Assembly (NCBI RefSeq): GCF_047948215.1
Contig: NC_134464.1
Coordinates: forward strand, 35,773,020 to 35,837,019
Length of the DNA stretch: 64,000 nt
Direction of reading: 5' to 3'
Origin: Lycorma delicatula
Taxonomy: Eukaryota > Arthropoda > Insecta > Hemiptera > Fulgoridae
Shown here: positions 55,766 through 64,000 of the stretch, piece after piece
Layout: each line of letters begins with the position of its first letter
Numbering within the stretch: the stretch's first letter is position 1
Position numbers and translations under genes: made by a program
The notes under the pieces: generated by a model
Database searches by the model: none
Told to the model about the DNA's origin: nothing
The model's input: only the letters and a program-made list of their open reading frames with translations

Positions 55766-56682
55766 ATTTTATTTTGAATGGAACTCAATATCGTTTCGAA
55801 ATGAATAATATTTTTAATATGTATAAATCAAACTCTCATTTCATTCTTATTTTTTATAAATGTGGTGAAATCTCTTTTGTAATTATTCTAGATGTATTTA
55901 ATAGTAAACAACAAACATTTTAAAATTTCTTCTCCATCAGTTAATCATAATATTTCATATATGTTATTATACCAAATGATTAGTTCCGTTATTTGTTGTT
56001 TGACATTTGCTACCAGTCCTTTAGTGTTATTAGTTAAAATGCGTATAGTAAATGTTTGCTATATAAGAAGATAGACCGGTGAGTTAATCACTACTGGTTG
56101 TCAGGATGTCACATGAAAAATATAAAAATAACGTGCTAAACAGAGATTATATTATTAATGCAGTTTAAAGAACTGGTGCAACTCATTATCCAATAAGCGA
56201 AAGCTGTTAACTCAGGAAGAGAAAAAACTCGATTGACCGGACAACACATGTACAAACATAAATAAATACACATCCTTATAGTTTTGTAGTTACTTCCGCA
56301 CGTGCGTCCGTGTGTTTTATAAATAATCATTTCTATGTATTTTCTTAATTTATATTCATTTAACTATTTGTATTTAGAGTACTTGCGTTCGCTGTCAATA
56401 TTTGTATTATTACGCAGGAAGATTAATTTTATGTAATTTTATTGCGATTTGTTTTCTTTTCATAAGGAAGTAAAAAATAGCTGACAATGTTTATAAACTT
56501 CCCGGCAATGTAGGGAGATCTAAACGTCTAATGAAGTGAGGAAGTTTAAAATCATTTTTATTTATTTTTGTTTACTGGAAGAAAAATAACTGTATTATGT
56601 AATTAAACAGTCTCAAAATTAGTACAAACTTTATCCTTTCATAAGGTATTCTGTCTTAATATTCGTATTAAAACAAAAAAAA
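55766..56682. other. No gene recognised
   Basis: AT-rich, no frame or repeat partner noticed. Confidence 0.4.
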
Positions 56683-57206
56683 ATCCTTTTCGGCCCGCGC
56701 CGTAAGGTGAAGGTAGATTTCACCGGTGCTAAGTAGGGGATAAAAAAGATTTCCATCTTAAAGTTAAGAAAAATTTCGAATTTACTCAAGACGGCAATGG
56801 TTGCATATTAAAAAAAAAATACAAAAAAAAAATACAAAAATGTATTTGATTACATATAAAAAATTATTTTTTAAAAAGCTTTTATTTAACTAATATTAAC
56901 ATTAACCAACCAACCAATGGTTGGTGATATCAAAAAACTTTACTTAGATAAGTTTTAGGCCCTTATCCAAAGAATTGTAGGAACTTTAAACGAGTTCGAT
57001 ATGTTTCTTAATAAGAATGTTATAGTGATATTTTGCGTTTTCAAAAAATAAAACCATTCCCCCCATGGACCGATTTTGCCCATTAACGAACCCGAACAAG
57101 ATTTTGGATCGAGTTATTTTTAAGATACGTTTTGAAAGTGATTGGCGCAAAATTGCGACAGTTATCGTGTCCACAAGAAAGTGAATTATATATATATATA
57201 TATATC
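56683..57206 (+). repeat. Dispersed repeat RA, internally deleted copy
   Basis: Has the head (TTTTCGGCCCGCGCC, GGTAGATTTCACCGGTGCTA) and the later part (TTATCCAAAGAATTGTAGGA, AAAGTGATTGGCGCAAAATT). About 300 bp between are replaced by A-rich filler. Ends in (TA)n at 57187-57205. Confidence 0.8.
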
Positions 57207-57399
57207 ACACGAAATTTAGTAATAAATTTATTTAAAATCTTACTTTAAATGTTCTCATTTGTCTATGCGACCATTTTCAGTATCTGTTGTTTTCACTCTG
57301 ACGTCAGCCAGTGTTATTACTAATTTTTTTTTTTAATTTGTTAATTAGGCAGTCACGTATTATGATGTGGTCGAAAAGTGCGTGGTGTAATTTGGATTT
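57207..57399. other. Possible Penelope-like 3' sequence
   Basis: Lies directly downstream (minus strand) of the GIY-YIG fragment. No defined motif. Confidence 0.3.
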
Positions 57400-57668
57400 T
57401 ATTCAATAATTTAATGTATCTTTGTATTTTTTATTAAATATTTTATAGCTTTCAAGTGTTATGATGTGGTCATTTTTCACGTACCTGTAGAATATTGAGA
57501 CTGTTTTCAATGCTAGTGGTCTTTTAATTTGTGTCCATGAAATGGTAAGAAGGATTCTATGTTGTTGCATACGTTTTCTATAAATTTGCGTACGTTCATT
57601 GTACCTGCTTAAAGCTACGTTCCGTTTGACCGATGTAAAATATTGCGCAATCAAAACAGATTAGTTAA
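57400..57668 (-). pseudogene. Penelope-like element, GIY-YIG endonuclease fragment
   Basis: Minus strand: CAIFYIGQTERSFK, then after one frameshift RYNERTQIYRKRMQQHR and, at the end, IITLESYKIFNKKYKDTLNY. FYIGQTGRSFxxRYxEH is the core of the GIY-YIG nuclease at the C-terminus of Penelope-like retroelements, and LExYEIYKxY follows in the family. The GIY Tyr is here FYIG, and the catalytic Arg of RY is present. The reverse transcriptase was not found nearby. The enzyme would nick the target DNA for insertion. Confidence 0.75.
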
Positions 57669-57815
57669 TTTATTTCAATGACATTTTATTGGTTTGGTAA
57701 TTTTGTTTTGAATATAATTATTTATTTTGTTTTGTTATTTTTATGAAGGCTATGTTGTATCAAGATTTTTTTAAAAATTTGAATGCTTTTTTTTCTGAAT
57801 CTTTATCTATGTCAA
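57669..57815. other. AT-rich spacer
   Basis: Nothing recognised. Confidence 0.35.
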
Positions 57816-58000
57816 CTAGCATCTCCTCGTCACGGCGGTCAATCTTTTTTTTTTATGTTATATTTTTTAGTCAAGTAACCGGAGGCAGGTGCACCCAGTC
57901 GCGTCGCACAGACGGTAACAGTGGCTGCGCACTGCCGCGCCGCGCCGTACACTGTCGCGCCTCTTAAGCAGTTGAACTTCAAAAACCTAAAAAATGGTTT
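57816..58000 (-). mobile_element. Helitron-like 3' end with CpG-rich block
   Basis: CTAG (57816-57819) with A before it, then CATCTCCTCGTCACGGCGG, matching the end at 40914 (CATCCCTCGTCGCGGC). 57875-57970 is strikingly CpG-rich (GCACTGCCGCGCCGCGCCG) and recurs in weaker form at 58503-58615. Confidence 0.5.
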
Positions 58001-58030
58001 TTAAATAAATATCTGAGCAAGCCAAAAAAA

Positions 58031-58620
58031 CTAGAGCATCCTGTCCCGGTTTCGCTCGCTCTATATATGGTTACTTATGTTTCCTGTGGCAGTCAGGGGA
58101 TATTAGCCGGTCATGACTCGGTTCGCCCGTCTTTCCTGTCTAGCTAGAGGATTCTGACCCTTGCACCCCGTTGTGTTCAATAAACTCATGCTTGTGGGAT
58201 AATAATGATAAATAAAAATTAAAGCCTGTTCATTTTATAAAAATTATCAGTGTATTGTAATTTCTTCAGAGAAACAGTTTGTTCACTACAGAATCCGAAA
58301 TTTTGAGTGATCTAAGAATGTGAGTCTGAAAACAGGCGGCCTTCATCTTAAAAATATTAATTATAACTTGTTAATCGTACGGGTAAAAATTTCTTTTTCC
58401 TGGTTCTTAGCGTGACCTGAAAAACACAATTACATGACCGCACTTCGTTTCTCATTCTTTTTATTTTTATTTTTTTAATTACTTTTATTTTATTTATTTT
58501 TTGTTGAATAACCGGAGACAGGTGCAGCCAGTCACGTCACACATACAGTAACAGTGGTTATATTGATTGAGCTGCTGCGTTGTATACAGTCGCACCTTTG
58601 AAATTGAAAATTAAAAAAAA
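58031..58620 (-). mobile_element. Second Helitron-like 3' end and internal repeat
   Basis: CTAG (58031-58034) preceded by A, then AGCATCCTGTCCCGGTTTCG and CTCGCTCT. The minus strand reads GAGCGAAACCGGGACAGGAT followed by GCTCTAGT, the usual hairpin plus CTAG-T. 58503-58615 (ATAACCGGAGACAGGTGCAG, GTAACAGTGG, CAGTCGCACC) is the partner of 57880-57965. Confidence 0.55.
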
Positions 58621-59341
58621 CAAACATTCGATTTGCTCGTATACACACTCAATTATCAGTAAAAAAAGTTAAAACAAAATCTCTGAAAAGGAAAGTATTT
58701 AAAAGTGATTCTTCAGTGTATTGCTATCTGATTAACCTGTCTAGTAGACCCGCGGTTTCTATTTGGTTCCCGCAGTATCGGATTTAGCCTCTACTAGGCC
58801 CTAGACAAAATGTTAATAGAAGGGATCCCATTTATATAAATGGTGGACAACTTCAAAACAAAAATTGAGGGGTAGTTGGGAAATTCCTTTTTCGGCATCA
58901 GAAAAAAAACAATGTTTCTCATATTTTTATTTGATTTTAAATGGAAGAAACTTTTTTTTATATTTTTAAAAATAATTTAAAGGTATTACTTTATTTTTTT
59001 TAAATATACTGTTAACCTTCAATTGGGGTATGGACCCCACAGCCCCCTTGTTCCGCACTAATCCGATTTTATTACTTTGTTAATTCTTACGATGACATTT
59101 ATTTGTTGTATTTAAAAATAAGATAACATTCCTTATTATTAAAAATAATTGTTTTTTTTTAAATTTATTATTTTTATTTTTGTATTGAAGCCGAGTCGTT
59201 TTGAATTACGGGCCCTAAACATTTATCTTATTTGTCTACTGGTTAATCCAACCCTGGGTTATCTAGCTCTAAGTTATACTGTGGTATTTTTATCTGTTTA
59301 GTTATCAGAACAACTCCAGTATTTTCTCAAATAAATGTAAA
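58621..59341. other. No gene recognised
   Basis: AT-rich with two GC-richer patches (58740-58850, 59030-59070). No frame supported. Confidence 0.35.
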
Positions 59342-59647
59342 TCTTATATATAAATTCAAAAGTTGTGTTTGTTTGCATAAGCATCCCGTGAGAACCAACC
59401 GAGGGATTGCTTTCAAATTTTCAGGATACATTCGTTTCATTCCAGGAAAGGTTTTAAGCTTGAGATCGAGACCCTAGCCTCCTTGAGGGTAAAGATATTT
59501 ATTAAAGAAACAAAAGTTAATCCTTTTACTTCATGGCAACAGAAATAAAATGAAGTAAATCAATATCTATAAAATATTTAATACTCTCACAACCCTTAGG
59601 ATGACGAACACGTCGGGGATCCAAAGGGTGGATCCCTGACCGGCTAA
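59342..59647 (+). mobile_element. 306-bp non-autonomous Helitron
   Basis: 5' end A|TCTTATATATAAATTC then AAAGTTGTGTTTGTTTGC. 3' end has hairpin GGGATCC (59616-59622), loop AAAGGGT, GGATCCC (59630-59636), 7 nt, then CTAA|T (59644-59648). Insertion between A and T, TC start, hairpin about 7-12 nt before CTRR and no target duplication are the Helitron hallmarks. Non-coding. Confidence 0.68.
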
Positions 59648-61026
59648 TTTATAAATTTTATATTGATCATTTATTTTAAAATGATCGTTTCGTTACGCTG
59701 GATTGATAAATTAACTTTTGAATTTGTTGTAGTGCAGTATCTTGGTGAGTTGTTGAAAGACAATTCGTTATTCAGCACCATATTTCTTCATTTCTGCTTC
59801 AGTTCGACCTTGATATCCGATAACGCCCACGCAGAACCACCACCTCAGCACTGTCTCTTTCTTTATTTCATTTGGAGACCTCCCTTATTTCTGTTCCATT
59901 ATCATCACATTTTTAATAACAGCATTATAAATAATTATTTTTTTTTTTGTATCTGTATTCAAGTACTCATATCACTACACCCTTTAACGAATTGCTACTT
60001 TACGAAGCATAATTCTATGATCAGTGCCTTTGTTACTATTTGGTTCTTGCGAAATTTTGAAGCCCAGATATTTATATTCTGTAGAGGATTTTACATTCTT
60101 TCAAATCCGTGTCAGTGATTCGTACACTAACAATTAGTAGAAGGTTCTATAAAACTAAAATTAATAAGATTAAAGGCTGTTTTATGAAATTTTATTTTAA
60201 AACACTTTGAAAAATCTGATGATAAGCCTATTATTCTTATTCTCAAAAAAAGAATGTATTATTATGAGTAAAGATTATTTTTATGATTGTAATTTAAAAT
60301 TTTCTTTAATATAGAGCAAAATATTTGCCAAATATACTTTTACACAAAAGCACGCACACACCATTTATATATATATGTATGTATATAAACATACACACAC
60401 ATATCAGTGACGCAAACATATCAATATACATATATTGATAATAATTCGTATACTTATAAACTTTGGTATCACAAAACGGAAGGTATTAAAAGTTAAGCCC
60501 GAGAAGTATGGCAGTAAGTTAAGTTTCTAATGTATAATCTAATATAACAGCCGGAAAAGAAAAGCTTTCACGGTTGCTACTGTATTCTATGCCCTGAATT
60601 GATATTTTAATGGCGATAATTTTCGTTTAATTTAGTTAATGCTCTACTTAAATTTACTTATATATTCTGAAATCAACACCAAAGTATACACTTAGATTGT
60701 AATTTCTTTATTAATGAAGATAGAAAAACTGAAAAAAATAAGTATAAAAAATTACGGTAGAAAATGCAAAAACAGTAAAAAACAAGAATGTTTTACAGTT
60801 GAATAAATTTCTTTTAGGGAGTAAATTAATTAAAATTTTTAAAGTAATTTAATTGAAAAATTCTAGATTTTTTTGTATTATTGTAAAAACATAATTTTGT
60901 TTTTTGTCTCTATGATCCCAACGGAGAAATTGGAAAAATTACGAGTAAAAAAATAAAATAAGAGAAGAGTCAGGAACCAAAAAAAAAACAAAAAAAAAAA
61001 AAACATTTATAACATTTAAAAGGAGC
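59648..61026. other. No gene recognised
   Basis: AT-rich. A 151-codon open frame (59663-60118) has no family resemblance and is probably chance. An A-rich run lies at 60979-61001. Confidence 0.4.
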
Positions 61027-61068
61027 GAAGTGATTTTGAGTAATATAATTACTACTCAAAATCACTTC
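61027..61068. repeat. Perfect 16-bp-stem hairpin
   Basis: GAAGTGATTTTGAGTA, 10-nt loop, TACTCAAAATCACTTC. No mismatch in 16 pairs, preceded by an A-rich run at 60979-61001. Could be a tiny MITE-like palindrome or a small-RNA hairpin. Flanks show no obvious target duplication. Confidence 0.9.
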
Positions 61069-61636
61069 ACAGATTAAAATAAAATTTGTTTGCGAAAAGA
61101 AAGGCTACGAAACTTAGATTTATAAAAGTTATTTTTCTAAATGACTAACAGTTTAATATCTGTGGTTATATTTTATGATGTAGTGTATATCAAAATGTAA
61201 TGTTGTTAAAATAACTAATGGACCTTGAAGAAGTGTGGTGGAAAGTGAACGGGAATATTCAGTTCCTTTGCAGAAAAGGAAAGGTCGTTAGATCTTCATA
61301 CGCCTGTTCTATAATATATGACTGCAACGTACGAATATCACTCCTTTCTTTTCCGCTTTAGTTCTCGATCATATCTTTATCTTCAATAATCGCTTCGGTA
61401 TTTCAGATAGTAATAAAAGAAGATTAATTATATATACACCATATTCCGGAGTTCAGCTCCCAGCATAGACTTACTATTTGCTCATTGATATTAGCTTTAT
61501 TCTCATTAATGATGCACAAATAAATTCTTATATGTTAATTTAATAAGATAATTAAATCTAATAAAACAACATACTTTTTTCGCTGTATTATTAAAATTGT
61601 TTTTGGTTTATATTTGAATGATCGTAGAATGTATAA
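61069..61636. other. No gene recognised
   Basis: Mixed AT-rich sequence. Confidence 0.35.
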
Positions 61637-61930
61637 TATAGTATAACCCTTGGGTCTAGTGGTAAACTCGTCATCGCAAATCAGCTGATTTCGAAGTCAA
61701 GATTTGTAAGATTCAAATCTTGTAAAGGCAGTTGCTTTTACGATATTGATTTGAATACTAGATCGTGGATACCGGTATTCTCTTTGAGTTTCAATTAACC
61801 ACACATCTCAGAAATGGTAAACTTGAAACTGTACAAAACAATACTTCATTTAAATTCATACTTATCATCCTCATTCATCCTCTGAAGTAATAACTTAGTG
61901 ATTCCGGAGGCTAGACAGAAAAAGAAGAGT
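61637..61930 (+). mobile_element. SINE2, near full-length
   Basis: ACCCTTGGGTCTAGTGGTAA (A box region), AAATCAGCTGATTTCGAAG, GATTCAAATCTTGTAAAGGC (B box), TTGAATACTAGATCGTGG, TTTCAATTAACCACACATCT, tail CATCCTCATTCATCCTCTGA..GATTCCGGAGGCTAGAC and an A-rich end. It sits just left of the transposon at 61945. Confidence 0.85.
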
Positions 61931-61944
61931 ATATGTAGACTATA

Positions 61945-63979
61945 CAGCGAGTCAAAAGTATGGAAACCCCTCAACAACTTTAAAACCGTTCCACATAAAA
62001 TACTCTAAATTTCAGGATAAAGTATTGGTCAACTACTTTATCTTTTGATGAGAAATAGAATTTCAACGGTAACACCCATTGTGTGATACATCATTTTAAA
62101 GATATCTTTAATTCAAGAAAAGTGGTATAAATAAAATATCCTTACCTAAAATAAGATATCTTAAAATAAGAAGATGTCTTTACCCAAAATGGAGGCAGGA
62201 TAAATTTTGGATTTTGGAAACAATTACGTTATAATTTAAGGAACTGTTACCGCAAATAAATAAATTTATAAAACAGTTATTTCTCAAGCATAAAATTTGC
62301 TTACTCCCTTACATTTCACTTTAATAAATGTTCGAAATGCCCTCTTTCTGTTTGACGAGACTGCAAATAAATGGCTGATACTGCATTATTCAATGATTCC
62401 CTAGTGATATTTTGTGCTAACTCTCGAATTTTATTTTGTAAATCATTGATATTTTGGGGCTTATTATGATAAACAATACTTTTTAATCGGCCCCGTAGAA
62501 AATAATCCAATGTTGACAAGTTAGGTGATCTTACTGGCCATCCTATTTCACCTTTCCGCCAGTCCGTCTTTTAGGAAAAAAATGCACCTAAAATTTCACT
62601 TATCTGAAGATCGAAATGAGACGGAGCGCACCATATTGTTGAAACCAAATGTTTTTAAAGTTGGAGCCATTGAATGTTTGGTACGTTCTGGTCGAGAAGC
62701 AAGGTCTCATATTTCACTGCGTTTCAATTTTCATCAGTAAATATAAACCCTATCAATCGTCCACCAATTAATTTAATTTGAATGGAAACTGTGTTTGTGT
62801 CTCACGATAACAGCGTGGCTTAGTATCAGTCCGGTGTCGACAATTACGGCGATTTATATTTCCATTTAAAAAAATTGTGGACTCATCACCAAAAGCTATA
62901 TTGTTTAATAAATTAGGATCTGCATTAATATTATTCATCATAATCTCACAAAACTCAAGGCTTCGTTCGTAGTCATTTTCATTAAATTCTTGGACCAACA
63001 TTTTTAAGGGTTTTAAATTTTTAATGTTCGATTCACTGAACTTTGGCTAATTTTATGTTTTCGTGCTGCTGGTCGATTACAGGAATGAGGATTCTCGATA
63101 AATTCTTACGTAATCTCTAACAATTTGTTGTTATTTCTTGCAGTTTTAGGCTGGTTTTCCTCTATTATTGATGCATCCTGTTCTTTCAAATCGTTTGATG
63201 GTTTTTGACACTGTACCTTTTGAAATTGAAACTTCATTATACGACCTAATTCTTATCACCAACATCCCTCACGGTTAAAAGTTTGACACTCTACTGTTCA
63301 CTAAGTGACATGTTGATAGCCGTGTTAACAGGTTGCACAGATAAACTACATGCAGTAAAAAACAATTACAAAAAAGATGCAAATAAGAAAAGCGGCTTAC
63401 AAATGCGGTAAAGGCAGGTAAAATCAATTAGCCATCCGATCACAATAAATTTTCATAAGAAACTAACAGTATTATAATTAAACACTGTAGACTGAATATT
63501 ATTGTTTCTGCAACAATGAGGCCATCAGTGATCAGCTGATCAGCATGATTAAGTGACGATATTTTTATTTACTCATTAAATTTGAACAAAAACAATTTTT
63601 TTGTTAAAAAATAAATTTTACTTTTAAAATAAATTTTTATTAAATTAAATTTTAATTTAATTCAGTTTAAATATATTTTTATTTCATTTCATTATTTGAA
63701 CCTAATAAATGTAGTAATTTTCAAAATCAAACCTATATCCCACCGTCATTTTGGGTACAGACATCGCTTTTTATATATACCATTTTGTTGTCTTTAAAAT
63801 GATTATCACACAAAGGGTGTTACCTTTAAAATATTTGAGTTAAAATACCTCGGCTACCCGTCCAAGAATGGGTTGAAATTCTATTTCTAATTAAAAGGTA
63901 AATAATTGACCGGTATCATTCAGGGTCATCTTAGAATGTTTCTCCTGCTTATTATTTGAGCCCCATAACATTCTGGTTG
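61945..63979 (-). mobile_element. IS630/mariner-type transposon with 270-280-bp TIRs
   Basis: Left TIR 61945-62227 and right TIR 63714-63979 are inverted matches: AGAAATAGAATTTCAA, GGTAACACCC, TGTGTGATA, CATTTTAAAGA, GATGTCTTTACCCAAAATG, with outer ends CAGCGAGTC / CAACCAG. TA lies outside both ends (61943-61944, 63980-63981), as expected for the superfamily. The right arm has a 45-bp insertion at about 63830-63875. The whole element is inside the window, about 2.03 kb, with one transposase gene on the minus strand. Long TIRs are unusual for this group, where 20-40 bp is common. Confidence 0.88.
62316..63311 (-). pseudogene. IS630/mariner-type transposase, decayed
   Basis: Start ATG at 63311 (MSLSEQ). 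Helix-turn-helix region SISKGTVSKTIKRFERTG (about 63235-63180), DNA-binding half to about 63010. 63001-62768 open: VQEFNENDYERSLEFCEIM, NIAFGDESTIFLNGNINRRN (first catalytic Asp in FGDE). Then GGRLIGFIFTDEN, and IWFQQYGAPSHF, where the usual QQDGAP Asp is Tyr. Then SPNLSTLDYFLRGRLKSIVY (third acidic position, STLD) and the C-terminus GHFEHLLK, TAA at 62318-62316. Full length but with several stops and shifts, and one catalytic residue lost, so inactive. Confidence 0.87.
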
Positions 63980-64000
63980 TATCGACAAACTTTATTTCTG

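Noticed and set aside
58780..59065. hAT-like ends (GTATCGGATT and AATCCGAT)
   Set aside because: Only about eight bases match and no 8-bp duplication was found.
59663..60118. 151-codon open frame
   Set aside because: Phe/Ile/His-rich translation without motif, no frame support, AT-rich context.
1..64000. CRISPR array or bacterial operon
   Set aside because: No regularly spaced short repeats with unique spacers, no dense coding, and eukaryotic transposons throughout.

Overview
The window looks like intergenic or intronic DNA from a large, AT-rich animal genome, most likely an insect. The evidence is three-fold. Non-LTR retrotransposons of arthropod type (R1-like, jockey/I-like and endonuclease-RT types) occur with mariner, hAT and Penelope remnants. 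tRNA-derived SINEs are numerous. One short exon reads as the start of amphiphysin in the insect form. A hemipteran is possible but is only a guess. No complete host protein-coding gene, rRNA, functional tRNA or CRISPR array was seen. Nearly every reading frame that resembles a protein belongs to a decayed transposable element.

Layout. 0-12 kb: a Helitron-like 5' end, a foldback element, SINEs of two families and two dispersed repeats of unknown class (called RA and RB here). 12-20 kb: a jockey/I-like LINE broken by the 3' UTR of a second LINE, Penelope-like termini, an R1-like LINE 3' end, and a cluster of mariner ends around a 75-bp CCAAT-containing minisatellite. 21-24 kb: a 2.6-kb transposon with about 105-bp terminal inverted repeats and a decayed gene of a repetitive arthropod protein family that I cannot place in a superfamily. 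26.3-27.2 kb: an 840-bp hAT element with a perfect 8-bp target duplication that encloses an amphiphysin first coding exon. 27-39 kb: LINE fragments, SINEs, a small MITE and a long (TG)n tract. 40-46 kb: SINEs, a 323-bp tandem duplication and a full RB copy. 49.7-50.8 kb: a 5'-truncated LINE with an 11-bp target duplication. 52-57 kb: a decayed IS630/mariner-type transposon, two RA copies and a Penelope GIY-YIG fragment. 57-60 kb: Helitron termini. 61.9-64 kb: another IS630/mariner-type transposon with unusually long (about 270-280 bp) inverted repeats.

The elements work as a community, not a pathway. The SINEs (head 1 is tRNA-Glu-like, head 2 has another tRNA-like promoter) carry tails that are shared or swapped between families, and all depend on LINE machinery. 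The most notable object is the hAT element carrying the amphiphysin exon, because it suggests capture of host coding sequence by a DNA transposon. Coordinates of repeat edges were judged by eye and may be off by several bases, except where target duplications fix them.
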